The notes under the pieces: generated by a model
Seen by the model: the letters and a program-made list of their open reading frames with translations, nothing else
What the model was told of the DNA's origin: nothing
Database searches by the model: none
Made by a program: the position numbers and the translations under genes
NCBI RefSeq assembly: GCF_005233845.1
Contig: NZ_SZQL01000004.1
Location: 247,196-311,195, forward strand
Length of the DNA stretch: 64,000 bases
DNA from: Ilyomonas limi
GTDB lineage: Bacteria > Bacteroidota > Bacteroidia > Chitinophagales > Chitinophagaceae
Direction: 5' to 3'
Part shown: piece by piece, positions 17,802-25,843 of the stretch
Position numbering within the stretch: the stretch's first letter is position 1
Layout: every line of letters starts with the position of its first letter

Positions 17802-18392
17802 ATGGCGACAAATAAAATCATCATCATCACAGCGCCTTCCGGTGCGGGCAAAACATCTATCACGCGATTTTTATTAAAGAAATATCCATCGCTGGCATTT
17901 TCTGTGTCGGCTGCCACCCGCTGCCCGCGCGGTGCCGAGCAGCATGGTGTGGATTATTATTTTATATCCGTAGAAGAGTTTCAAAAAAAGATACAGCAAG
18001 ATGCTTTTATTGAATGGGAAATGGTGTACGAAGGCAAATATTATGGTACACTTAAAAGCGAGATAGAACGTATATGGAGCGAAGGCAAGACGCCACTGCT
18101 CGATATAGATGTGCAGGGCGCCATACATGTGCAGCAGCAGTTTCCGCAAACTTCGTTATCTATTTTTATACAGCCACCATCTATTGAAGTATTGCGTGCT
18201 CGCCTCGAGAGTCGTGGTACCGAAAGTGCTGATAGTGTACAAACGCGCATCAGCAAAGCAGCTTATGAATTATCTTTCAGTCATGCTTTTAATACAGTGG
18301 TGGTAAATCAACATTTAGATAAAGCCTGTGCTGAAGCTGAAGTATTGATAAAAGACTTTTTGGGCGACGCTTTGGGTATAGCACATGGATGA
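17802..18392 (+). CDS. gmk: Guanylate kinase
   Basis: It phosphorylates GMP to GDP in nucleotide synthesis. The 196-residue product has the P-loop TAPSGAGKTSITRFLL at the N-terminus, the GMP-binding FSVSAATRCPRGAEQHGVDY, and LLDIDVQGAIHVQQQFP. The length is typical. Its last codons and stop lie within the left arm of the palindrome at 18385-18502. Confidence 0.96.
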   Translation: MATNKIIIITAPSGAGKTSITRFLLKKYPSLAFSVSAATRCPRGAEQHGVDYYFISVEEFQKKIQQDAFIEWEMVYEGKYYGTLKSEIERIWSEGKTPLLDIDVQGAIHVQQQFPQTSLSIFIQPPSIEVLRARLESRGTESADSVQTRISKAAYELSFSHAFNTVVVNQHLDKACAEAEVLIKDFLGDALGIAHG

Positions 18393-18502
18393 CACAGATT
18401 GAGGCATAGATGAAATTAGGATAAGGATTAAACTGATGAGGAATGCTGATAAAACTGATTCATTCACTTACATTCCTCTTATCCTTGCCGCATCTATGTC
18501 AT
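18385..18502. repeat. Long imperfect palindrome downstream of gmk
   Basis: The left arm starts GGATGACACAGATTGAGGC and continues with ATAAGGATTAAACTGATGAG. The right arm ends with CATTCCTCTTATCCTTGCCG and CATCTATGTCATC. The arms pair discontinuously over about 45 bases each. Degenerate single arms occur near 6297-6345 and 42733-42760. Confidence 0.65.
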
Positions 18503-18506
18503 CTCT

Positions 18507-19355
18507 ATGCTATCAAATTTGTGTAATCCGTATTTCAACAATTTGTGTATAAAATATTTGTCATTATTGTCAACAGCGGCAGCTTTCATATTAAAAGATT
18601 TCCTTGATAGAAAGGTACAACAGTATGATCAGCCGGCCTTTATTCCGCGCGATCCTGTCTGTATTCCGCACTTATTTACCAAGCCGGCTGACATAGAAAT
18701 TGCGGCTTTCTTTGCGGCTGTTTTTGCATGGGGCAACCGTACCATTATCATCAACAAAAGCAGGCAGTTGATGCAGCTTATGGATAATGCACCGCACGAT
18801 TTTATACTGCATCATACAACAGAAGATCTGAAGCGGTTACTGATGTTTAAACACCGTACCTTCAATGCTACCGACCTGTTGTATTTTATACATTTTTTAC
18901 GCTATCATTATTCAAAATATCAAAGCCTGGAAAGTGCTTTTACAATGCACTTAAATGGTAATGAAGAAGAGCCGGTAATGCAAGCATTAGTAAATTTCCA
19001 CCATTATTTCTTTTCATTAGCAGAAGCGCCCATTCGTACAAAAAAACATATTGCTACACCGGAAAAAGGTTCCAATTGCAAACGCCTTAATATGTTTCTC
19101 CGCTGGATGGTGCGCGAGGACAATAATGGTGTGGACTTTGGAATATGGAATACTATAAAACCTTCACAACTTATTTGTCCGGTAGATGTGCATGTGGCGC
19201 GTGTGGCAAAGCGCCTCGGCTTATTGCAACGCAAACAAACCGACTGGAGTGCAGCAATAGAACTCACGCAACACTTACGAACGTTGGATGCAGATGATCC
19301 GGTGAAGTATGATTTTGCCTTGTTTGGGCTGGGGGTGATGGAAAAATATTATTGA
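18507..19355 (+). CDS. TIGR02757/DUF2400 family protein
   Basis: This conserved Bacteroidota family has no established function. The core reads ILKDFLDRKVQQYDQPAFI at the start and ends with CPVDVHVARVAKRLGLLQ and YDFALFGLGVMEKYY. That C-terminal part resembles the helix-hairpin-helix DNA glycosylase (endonuclease III-like) arrangement, so a DNA repair role is possible. The ATG at 18507 gives 282 residues, but the first 25 or so (MLSNLCNPYFNNLC...) come from the end of the flanking palindrome and lack family character. The true start is uncertain. Confidence 0.82.
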   Translation: MLSNLCNPYFNNLCIKYLSLLSTAAAFILKDFLDRKVQQYDQPAFIPRDPVCIPHLFTKPADIEIAAFFAAVFAWGNRTIIINKSRQLMQLMDNAPHDFILHHTTEDLKRLLMFKHRTFNATDLLYFIHFLRYHYSKYQSLESAFTMHLNGNEEEPVMQALVNFHHYFFSLAEAPIRTKKHIATPEKGSNCKRLNMFLRWMVREDNNGVDFGIWNTIKPSQLICPVDVHVARVAKRLGLLQRKQTDWSAAIELTQHLRTLDADDPVKYDFALFGLGVMEKYY

Positions 19356-19451
19356 AGAATTAAACTGTTGAGGCGCTAAAACGTAGAGAAAAGAATTAAA
19401 ACAAGTTGATTGAAACTTTATGCCTTAGTAGCCAAATAAAAAAATACGCTT

Positions 19452-19925
19452 ATGAAAATAACAGAACTCATTGCACAGCACCTGATAGAGGTACACGAAG
19501 GTGGCAACTGGACGGAGATTGATATCCGTTCGATAGTAAAAGATGTATCGGTGCGCGAAGCTACCATGCGCACAGCAGCAACGCCAAACACCATTGCGGC
19601 ACTGTTGCATCACATCACCTTCTGGAACCGTGAGATAATGCGGCGTGCAAAGGGAATGGTAACGCAGGTAGATGAAGCAAACGGCTTTAACCATCCGGCA
19701 TTAAATACCGAAGCAGATTGGCAGCAGTTGAAGGAAGATAATATTCAATCTGCATACGAATTAGCGGCTGCCATCAGGCAGTTTGATGAAGCTGCATTAT
19801 ATGAGCCTATGGCAGCGCATACATCCAGTGCGTATAAGAACTTTCAGGGTACAGTAGAACATGTTCATTATCATTTGGGACAAATAGTCATTTTAAAAAA
19901 GCTTATTCGTAGCACAATGGTATAG
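19452..19925 (+). CDS. DinB-like putative metal-dependent protein
   Basis: This 157-residue protein is of the DinB/YfiT four-helix-bundle type. The three metal-binding histidines of the family fit LLHHITFWNREIMRR in helix 2 and VEHVHYHLGQIVILKKL at the C-terminus. Members include bacillithiol and mycothiol transferases and DinB itself; many are uncharacterised. The gene is convergent with recX, which ends one base after it. Confidence 0.8.
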   Translation: MKITELIAQHLIEVHEGGNWTEIDIRSIVKDVSVREATMRTAATPNTIAALLHHITFWNREIMRRAKGMVTQVDEANGFNHPALNTEADWQQLKEDNIQSAYELAAAIRQFDEAALYEPMAAHTSSAYKNFQGTVEHVHYHLGQIVILKKLIRSTMV

Positions 19926-20405
19926 CTACACCGCATCCTTGCTTTTTAGCTGCTGAATAGCTTTTTGTATCAATGCCGGTTCAAAGCCTTTTTGCATTAA
20001 ATAATTGGTAGCTTTTACCTGCCGTACAATGTATTGCTCGCCTTGTAACTGCTTCCACTTGGTTTCGGCAAGTTTGTACAGCGTAGTAACATAATCTGCA
20101 TCTGCAATGGCTTGCAAAGCCCGGCGAATATTATACGCACTTACCTGCTTTTGCTTTAATTCATGCGTAATCTTTATTTTACCCCAATGCTTCATGCGAA
20201 ATTTACCACCGGCAAATTGTTCGGCAAATCGTTCTTCGTTTAAGTAGTCTTCCTCTATCAGTTTAGATAACAAATCTTCCACTTCATTTTTATACAGGCC
20301 AAAACTGTATAACTTTTGTTTTGCTTCATAATGGCTGCGCTCCTGGTAAGCGCAGTAATGTTTTATTTTTTGCCAGGCTTGTTCTTTGGTAAGTCGCTGC
20401 TGCAT
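19926..20405 (-). CDS. recX: Regulatory protein RecX
   Basis: It modulates RecA filaments. The 159-residue product has the three-helix RecX repeats: HYCAYQERSHYEAKQKLYSF near the N-terminus, LIEEDYLNEERFAEQFAGGK, and KIKHELKQKQVS-type sequence (KITHELKQKQVSAYNIRRAL). The C-terminal repeat has TNYLMQKGFEPALIQKAI. Length is normal. recA is not adjacent; the gene is divergent from tilS. Confidence 0.92.
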   Translation of the reverse strand: MQQRLTKEQAWQKIKHYCAYQERSHYEAKQKLYSFGLYKNEVEDLLSKLIEEDYLNEERFAEQFAGGKFRMKHWGKIKITHELKQKQVSAYNIRRALQAIADADYVTTLYKLAETKWKQLQGEQYIVRQVKATNYLMQKGFEPALIQKAIQQLKSKDAV

Positions 20406-20505
20406 TGTTTACGATATAATCAATCTTTTAAAGATACTATATTCCTGTCTTTTATTATCGTACAACGCCTTACTTTAACAACATTCATTTACTTACTTTT
20501 ACCGC

Positions 20506-21900
20506 ATGTTGCTGCAACAATTTCAAGCTTACTGGAAGGAGCATTTTAATCAGTTAACCACTGCCAATTGCCATTTATTACTGGCGGTAAGCGGTGGTAT
20601 AGACAGTGTGGTGCTTACAGATTTGGTATATAAAAGTGGCTTTCATTTTACCATAGCGCATTGCAATTTTAAACTGCGTGGCGAAGAAAGCGAGCGGGAT
20701 GAAGCTTTTGTAAACGCATTGGCACAGCACTACAACAAAGCTATTGTTGTACAACATTTCAATACCAAAGAATATGCTGTTGAACACAAAATAGCCATTC
20801 AGGAAGCGGCGCGAAAACTGCGCTACGACTGGTTTGAGGAACTGATAAAAAAAGATGATAGTTGGAAGATGACAGATGGCAGTGTAGAAGTTTCTTTTGT
20901 CAACCATCAACCGTCAACTGTCAACTGTGGAATTGTTACTGCGCATCATGCCAACGATAATATTGAAACATTATTGATTAACTTTTTCAGGGGCACGGGT
21001 ATTAGCGGTTTGCATGGTATTTTACCCAAACAAAAAAACATACTTCGTCCGTTATTGTTTGCAAAAAGAGAAGCGATACAACAGTATGCATTGGATAATG
21101 GATTAAATTGGGCGGAAGATTCTTCCAATGCTTCGGATAAATACACGCGCAATTTTTTCAGGCAACATATTATACCTGCAACTAAGGAAGTGTATGCCAA
21201 TGTGGAGGATAATTTGTTGCAGAATATCCAGCGGTTTGGCGAAGTGGAAATGTTGTATAACGAAGCAATTGCATTGCATAAAAAAAAGCTGCTGGAAGCT
21301 AAAGGCAATGAAGTGCATATACCTGTATTAAAGTTGCAAAAGAGTGAGCCGTTAAACACTATTATTTGGGAGATAATTAAAGACTTTCATTTTGCAGCCG
21401 CACAAATTGCCGAGGTAAAAAAGCTGCTCGGTGCAGAAAATGGAAAGTATGTAGCATCGCCTACACATCGCATCATCAAAAATCGCAACTGGCTTATCAT
21501 TGCGCCGTTGCAAACGGATGTAGCTGCATATATTCTCATTGAAAAAGAAGATAAGGAAGTAGTGTATGAGGATGGTATGTTAAGCTTTAAAAAACTGTCA
21601 TCTGTCAACGCTCATCTGTCAACATCTTCTTCTGTTGCTACACTCGATGCGGCACACATCCATTATCCTTTATTGCTGCGCAAATGGAAGCCGGGCGATT
21701 ATTTTTATCCTTTAGGCATGAAGAAAAAAAAGAAGCTCAGTAAGTTTTTTATTGACCTCAAACTATCCAAAACCGACAAGGAAAAAATATGGGTATTGGA
21801 GATGAATAAAAAAATTATCTGGGTAATTGGCTATCGCATAGATGACCGCTTTAAAATAACACCTGGTGCAACCACTGTTTTATTAATACAAAAACATTAG
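20506..21900 (+). CDS. tilS: tRNA(Ile)-lysidine synthase with two repeat-derived insertions
   Basis: It converts C34 of the CAU anticodon of tRNA(Ile) to lysidine and is normally essential. The 464-residue product carries the PP-loop LLLAVSGGIDSVVLTDL near residues 25-41, IVTAHHANDNIETLLINFFR, and the C-terminal LLRKWKPGDYFYPLGMKKKK. Two stretches look foreign. Residues about 121-141 (TDGSVEVSFVNHQPSTVNC) separate WFEELIKK from IVTAHH, which are usually much closer. Residues about 363-375 (KLSSVNAHLSTSSSV) precede LDAAHI. Both come from TGTCAACTGTCAACTG-type DNA. The gene end overlaps the convergent rhomboid gene by four bases. Confidence 0.94.
   Translation: MLLQQFQAYWKEHFNQLTTANCHLLLAVSGGIDSVVLTDLVYKSGFHFTIAHCNFKLRGEESERDEAFVNALAQHYNKAIVVQHFNTKEYAVEHKIAIQEAARKLRYDWFEELIKKDDSWKMTDGSVEVSFVNHQPSTVNCGIVTAHHANDNIETLLINFFRGTGISGLHGILPKQKNILRPLLFAKREAIQQYALDNGLNWAEDSSNASDKYTRNFFRQHIIPATKEVYANVEDNLLQNIQRFGEVEMLYNEAIALHKKKLLEAKGNEVHIPVLKLQKSEPLNTIIWEIIKDFHFAAAQIAEVKKLLGAENGKYVASPTHRIIKNRNWLIIAPLQTDVAAYILIEKEDKEVVYEDGMLSFKKLSSVNAHLSTSSSVATLDAAHIHYPLLLRKWKPGDYFYPLGMKKKKKLSKFFIDLKLSKTDKEKIWVLEMNKKIIWVIGYRIDDRFKITPGATTVLLIQKH
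20866..20928 (+). repeat. TGTCAACTG-type repeat in frame inside tilS (copy 1)
   Basis: The right part, GTCAACCATCAACCGTCAAC followed by TGTCAACTGT, matches the intergenic tract at 23268-23322 in unit. The left part GATGACAGATGGCAG is similar to the complement of CTGTCATC units. The frame is kept. Confidence 0.65.
21592..21630 (+). repeat. TGTCAACTG-type repeat in frame inside tilS (copy 2)
   Basis: AACTGTCATCTGTCAACG and CTCATCTGTCAACATC are again built from CTGTCAAC/CTGTCATC units, as in copy 1 and in 23268-23322. The frame is kept. Confidence 0.6.
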
Positions 21901-22547
21901 AAAGAACTAAAATAGTCCTGTACCTGTTGTAAAAAGAGTGCCGGGAGGTTGTATGGTGTAAGCGCAAATGCTGCTATTACCGTAAAAACAATACCATATA
22001 CAGCGCCCCAAAAATGCGCGGAATGATTGATATGCGAGCCGCCGCGCTTTGCCAGCACCGAAGAAATAATTAAGTATATAAGACCAAATATAAATCCGGG
22101 TATATGCAAGCCCGGAATAAAAATAAGTCCTATGCCCTCAGTAGGGAACAGAAAAATAAACACAAACACAATTGCTGACACCGCGCCCGATGCACCAAGA
22201 CTACGATAATACGCATTGTCGCGGTGTTTTATGTACGTAGGTAGCAGGCAAAAAAACAAAGACGTGATATATAAAATGATGTATATCAATCTGCCCATAC
22301 CGCCAAATAGCTGTACAAAAGCGCCTTCTATGTAATTGCCAAATGCATAAAATGCATACATGTTAAATGCGAGGTGCATCCAATCGGCATGTATAAAACC
22401 GCAGGTAAAAAAACGATACCACTGGTTGCGCCGGTAAATGGCAGGCGGATAAAAAATAAGGTCGTCAATCATCTTTTGACTGCTGAATGCCGGTATAGAA
22501 ACAAGACAGGTAATGATAACTATTGCTAACGTAATATTTACATCCAT
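21897..22547 (-). CDS. Rhomboid family intramembrane serine protease
   Basis: This 216-residue polytopic membrane protein should have about six transmembrane helices. The catalytic serine is Ser120 in SLGASGAVSAI (GxSG motif) and the partner histidine is His178 in HSAHFWGAVYG. HADWMHLAFNMYAF holds the conserved His and Asn62 that shape the oxyanion site. Substrates are unknown. It is separated from rlmH by only 22 bases on the same strand and is probably cotranscribed with it. Confidence 0.92.
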   Translation of the reverse strand: MDVNITLAIVIITCLVSIPAFSSQKMIDDLIFYPPAIYRRNQWYRFFTCGFIHADWMHLAFNMYAFYAFGNYIEGAFVQLFGGMGRLIYIILYITSLFFCLLPTYIKHRDNAYYRSLGASGAVSAIVFVFIFLFPTEGIGLIFIPGLHIPGFIFGLIYLIISSVLAKRGGSHINHSAHFWGAVYGIVFTVIAAFALTPYNLPALFLQQVQDYFSSF

Positions 22548-22569
22548 AGCAGGGCAAGATAAATGTTAA

Positions 22570-23043
22570 TTACACGTGGTGGTATTTTTCATTTCTTAAA
22601 ATCGTACAGGCGCGATATACCTGTTCGGTCAGCATCAGCCGCACCAGCATGTGCGGAAATACCATTTGCGAAAGGCTGAGTACATAATTAGCCCTTTTGA
22701 AAATGGTGTCATCCACTCCATAAGCACCACCAATGAGGAATACCAGGCGCTTGCAGCTTTCATTTGCTTTTTGCTGTATTAGTTGCGCCAATTGTGGCGA
22801 GGTTATTTGTTTGCCCCGTTCGTCCAGCAGTATTAAAAAATCATCTTGCTGTAGCAGTTGCAGTACCATTTTGCCTTCTGTTTTCTTTAGTTCCGTTTCG
22901 GGCAGCGAAGCGGCGTTTTTGGGTGGCGGTACCAGGAGCCATTCTGCAGTAAAGTAATTGTTAATGCGTTTGGTAAAATCTTCTACACCTTGTTTGATGT
23001 ATGATTCATGCGGTTTGCCAATACTGCAGAGCGTTATTTTCAT
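22570..23043 (-). CDS. rlmH: 23S rRNA (pseudouridine1915-N3)-methyltransferase RlmH
   Basis: This SPOUT-fold enzyme methylates m3-Psi1915 in helix 69 of 23S rRNA. The 157-residue length is typical. Family marks are the N-terminal MKITLCSIGKPHESYIKQGV, FLILLDERGKQITS, LVFLIGGAYGVDD in the SAM-binding knot, and the C-terminal LMLTEQVYRACTILRNEKYHH. A perfect heptamer array begins 17 bases upstream of its start codon and must lie in its promoter or leader. Confidence 0.96.
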   Translation of the reverse strand: MKITLCSIGKPHESYIKQGVEDFTKRINNYFTAEWLLVPPPKNAASLPETELKKTEGKMVLQLLQQDDFLILLDERGKQITSPQLAQLIQQKANESCKRLVFLIGGAYGVDDTIFKRANYVLSLSQMVFPHMLVRLMLTEQVYRACTILRNEKYHHV

Positions 23044-23059
23044 GAGGCTAAAATAAGAA

Positions 23060-23183
23060 ACGATGTACGATGTACGATGTACGATGTACGATGTACGATG
23101 TACGATGTACGATGTACGATGTACGATGTACGATGTACGATGTACGATGTACGATGTACGATGTACGATGTACGATGTACGAT
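23060..23183. repeat. Perfect tandem heptamer array (ACGATGT)x17.7
   Basis: The 124-base tract is an uninterrupted repetition of ACGATGT. It lies between rlmH (reverse, start at 23043) and the cysE-type gene (forward, start at 23363). Seventeen full units plus five bases are present with no sequence variation. Frames read through it give repetitive peptides (MYDVRCT) and are not genes. There are no spacers, so it is not a CRISPR. Confidence 0.97.
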
Positions 23184-23210
23184 AAAGTATTTAAGTTACA
23201 ACTTTATTTC

Positions 23211-23322
23211 CTCTCATTCACTATTCATTATTCACAATTCAGAAACTCACCACTTACACATTCTCCGTCTCAATTGTCTGTCAACTGTCATCTAACAACT
23301 ATCAATTGTCAACTATTCAACA
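23211..23322. repeat. Composite low-complexity repeat (TTCACTATTCA and TGTCAACTG units)
   Basis: The first half, TCATTCACTATTCATTATTC then ACAATTCAG, resembles one arm of the elements at 5341-5470 and 55380-55505. The second half, CAATTGTCTGTCAACTGTC and AATTGTCAACTATTCAAC, matches the tracts inside tilS. It abuts the heptamer array and the cysE promoter. Confidence 0.65.
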
Positions 23323-23337
23323 GCCACTGTACTTTTG
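23306..23337 (+). promoter_or_regulatory. Bacteroidota-type promoter for the serine O-acetyltransferase gene
   Basis: TACTTTTG at 23330-23337 fits TAnnTTTG, and TTG at 23306-23308 lies 21 bases upstream, close to the usual -33/-7 spacing. The -33 triplet is inside the TGTCAACTG repeat tract. The start codon is 25 bases past the -7 box. Confidence 0.6.
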
Positions 23338-23362
23338 CAGCTACTTTTAATTTTTGTAAGCA

Positions 23363-24178
23363 ATGCACTATCAATATCCCGGCTTTATTTTAAATAATAC
23401 ATTGCCCTCTAAAAAGCAGGTAAATTGTTTTATAGAAGGGCTCACTCATTATGTCTTTCCGGTAACACAAGAACCACAGGCTTTTTTGCAGCATCACGAG
23501 CAGCAATGTGGTTCATTACAATCGCAACTCACCAGATTATTAGCATTGGTTGATAAGAACAACAGCTTGCAGCACGATGAAATTATTACCACTTATTTTG
23601 ATAGCCTTTGTGGTATAAAAGATACACTGCTAAAGGATGCGCAGTTGATTTTAGATTTCGATCCGGCTGCTACTTCGCTCGAAGAAATTATTATCTGCTA
23701 CCCGGGCTTTCAGGCTATTACCGTACATCGGCTATCACACCCGTTGTACAAAATGAATGTACCCATTTTACCCCGTATGATGAATGAATGGGTGCACAGT
23801 CAAACCGGTATAGACATTAATCCCGGTGCTACCATTGGCTCTCCTTTTTTTATAGATCATGGCACCGGTGTAGTGATTGGCGAAACGGCGGTGATTGGCA
23901 ATAATGTAAAAATTTACCAGGGCGTAACGCTCGGTGCTCTGGCAGTGCGTAAAGAAGATGCTACCCGCAAGCGCCACCCAACGGTGCAGGATAATGTGGT
24001 AATTTATGCAGGGAGCACCATCTTAGGTGGCAGCACTATTATTGGTCACGACAGTATTATTGGTGGTAATACCTGGCTTACACACAGCATACCGGCACAT
24101 AGTGTAGTGTATCACCAGCACCAGACTGTTGTAAAAGATAGTAAGGATTTTGAAGAGCCTATCAATTTTGTAATATAG
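23363..24178 (+). CDS. cysE: Serine O-acetyltransferase
   Basis: It makes O-acetylserine, the acceptor for sulfide in cysteine synthesis. The 271-residue product has a helical N-terminal domain (about 1-145) with CYPGFQAITVHRLSHPLY, then left-handed beta-helix hexapeptide repeats: GIDINPGATIGSPFFIDHGT, GVVIGETAVIGNNVKIYQGV, NVVIYAGSTILGGSTIIGHD. The Asp/His of FFIDHGTGVVIGE are the catalytic pair of the family. Together with the trans-sulfuration enzyme at 40375-41598 it forms part of sulfur amino acid metabolism. Confidence 0.92.
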   Translation: MHYQYPGFILNNTLPSKKQVNCFIEGLTHYVFPVTQEPQAFLQHHEQQCGSLQSQLTRLLALVDKNNSLQHDEIITTYFDSLCGIKDTLLKDAQLILDFDPAATSLEEIIICYPGFQAITVHRLSHPLYKMNVPILPRMMNEWVHSQTGIDINPGATIGSPFFIDHGTGVVIGETAVIGNNVKIYQGVTLGALAVRKEDATRKRHPTVQDNVVIYAGSTILGGSTIIGHDSIIGGNTWLTHSIPAHSVVYHQHQTVVKDSKDFEEPINFVI

Positions 24179-24233
24179 GCCAGCGAATGGGTGGCACTAT
24201 ATTGGCAAGCTGTTTTACATAAAACAGAAACTT

Positions 24234-24554
24234 ATGGACACACAGCAAAATAAAAACGAGCAAGACATCAGCCTGCAGGCACCCGGCGAAGCCAACCGCG
24301 AAAAGCACATTAATTTTTTGGAAAAAGAAGAAATGGGGCTTGACCGTACCGATGCTGATAACGCAGGGGATGCCACTTTTACACCCGTTTACTTAGATGC
24401 GGATAATACCTTGCAAACACCGGAAGAAAAACAACACGATGAACAGGTAAATCCGGGCAAAAACACCAAAGTAGAGGCTTCGGAAGACGACCTTGATGAA
24501 ACATTATTCGACCGCCTGAATAAAGGAGATAAGAATACAGGCGTGCAGGCATAA
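24234..24554 (+). CDS. Small acidic hydrophilic protein, unknown
   Basis: The 106-residue product has no signal peptide, no membrane segment and no cysteine. It is rich in Asp, Glu, Asn, Gln and Lys and looks intrinsically disordered (for example VEASEDDLDETLFDRLNKGD). I do not recognise a family. Its own terminator follows directly at 24558. It starts 55 bases after the acetyltransferase gene and could share its transcript. Confidence 0.65.
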   Translation: MDTQQNKNEQDISLQAPGEANREKHINFLEKEEMGLDRTDADNAGDATFTPVYLDADNTLQTPEEKQHDEQVNPGKNTKVEASEDDLDETLFDRLNKGDKNTGVQA

Positions 24555-24557
24555 TGT

Positions 24558-24607
24558 AAAAGGTGAGAGAAAAAGCATATGGTATTACATTTTATCTCTC
24601 ACCTTTT
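24558..24607. terminator. Bidirectional terminator
   Basis: Arms AAAAGGTGAGAGA (24558) and TCTCTCACCTTTT (24595) form a perfect 13-base-pair stem with A and T runs at its ends, between two convergent genes. Confidence 0.88.
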
Positions 24608-24657
24608 GTATTTAATTTTTACTTATTACCACTCACTCTATTTATATCTAATAGCAG

Positions 24658-25818
24658 TTATTGCAAAATATCTGTAATAGCAGCTTCCAACGCAGCATCG
24701 CGTTTTTGGCTTAAATAATTTTCGTTGAAAGGAACTGCAATATCCGGTGGAAAACCCTTGCCTTCATAAATGTTATTATCCAAATACTTAAACTCGCTGG
24801 AGGAAGTATAGGCGTATAAAAAGTCAGATGCTGTAAATTGTCCGCCATTATAATTCTGGTTGGATGAAATCGGACCATTAGCGCCCCAGGTAGTTTCACC
24901 AATAAACTTGCCATTAGGCATCGTGTGAATAGCCATGGTAGTCAATTCGGCAAGGCTTACACTCCACGCATCTGCCAGTGCAATAACGGGTATGTTTAAG
25001 CCTTTGGAGCCTGCCTGTGGCGTAATGACGGCCGGCGCCCAAGGGGTATAATCGAGCCTGCCATTGCCGCTTTTATAACGGGTATAGCCAAATGTAAGCG
25101 GCGAGCTTACCATTTTGCCCAACAGGAAATTAAGGTCGGTCACTTCGCCACCGGGATTGCCACGCACATCTATAATAACGCCTTTCAACCCCTCCGGATT
25201 TGCCAGCTTGGCAAAAAAGTAATCAAGCACTTTCTTTATATCATTGTTTGTAGAAGACTCGTAAGAGGATTTTAACTCAAATATATTGCAATAGAAATAC
25301 AGAATATTTTTATTGATTGTTCCCGCTATAGCATAGCGAACTTCATTCGGATCCGTCGAATTATCTATACCATCTACACCATCATCCATATAACCTACCA
25401 CATATTGAGGATAAAAAACATGACGGTGAATGGTGTCCATTTTGCGGCTATACGCCGGGTCTATGCTGGAGTCAGCTACAGCACCGTAGCCGAAGCTAAG
25501 ATTATAATGCGAGTCAACCAGCCCTTGTGTCATCAGCCTGAAATAGTTAACGGATTTACGTACATCAGCGGAGTCATTGATATTCAGCCTGGCAAACACT
25601 GGCTGATAACGCCTGTACATGGCATCCCAATCGGTAGTGTCAATATCCCAAAAAATGTAGTTGTTATTCATGCCAGTCCAGAAGGCTTCAAACACATCAC
25701 TAAAAGTGCCGGGATAATAGTTCTCCGGGCGGGAAACATTTTCAATACTTTTTGTACAGGAACTGATAAAAAGCACAAGCAGTACAACAGGTATATATAC
25801 AATAGTTTTGCGGTTCAT
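24658..25818 (-). CDS. S41 family peptidase, lipoprotein
   Basis: The 386-residue product starts MNRKTIVYIPVVLLVLFISS with lipobox cysteine at 21, so it is exported and lipid-anchored. The C-terminal processing peptidase-like S41 domain has GVIIDVRGNPGGEV (about 213-226) and ALADAWSVSLAELTTMA, in which Ser288 aligns with the nucleophile of the SASASE motif. The later GETTWGANG lies where the region after the catalytic lysine is expected, but I could not place the lysine with certainty. It lies 25 bases downstream of the barrel-protein gene, probably in one operon. Confidence 0.85.
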   Translation of the reverse strand: MNRKTIVYIPVVLLVLFISSCTKSIENVSRPENYYPGTFSDVFEAFWTGMNNNYIFWDIDTTDWDAMYRRYQPVFARLNINDSADVRKSVNYFRLMTQGLVDSHYNLSFGYGAVADSSIDPAYSRKMDTIHRHVFYPQYVVGYMDDGVDGIDNSTDPNEVRYAIAGTINKNILYFYCNIFELKSSYESSTNNDIKKVLDYFFAKLANPEGLKGVIIDVRGNPGGEVTDLNFLLGKMVSSPLTFGYTRYKSGNGRLDYTPWAPAVITPQAGSKGLNIPVIALADAWSVSLAELTTMAIHTMPNGKFIGETTWGANGPISSNQNYNGGQFTASDFLYAYTSSSEFKYLDNNIYEGKGFPPDIAVPFNENYLSQKRDAALEAAITDILQ

Positions 25819-25843
25819 ATATAATCAGATTTGCGTAAGGTGG

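Noticed and set aside
23060..23183. CRISPR array
   Set aside because: The unit is seven bases with no spacers and no cas genes are nearby.
23070..23393. Forward open frames running through the heptamer array (MYDVRCT repeats)
   Set aside because: A heptamer array lacking stops keeps all frames open; the products are purely repetitive.
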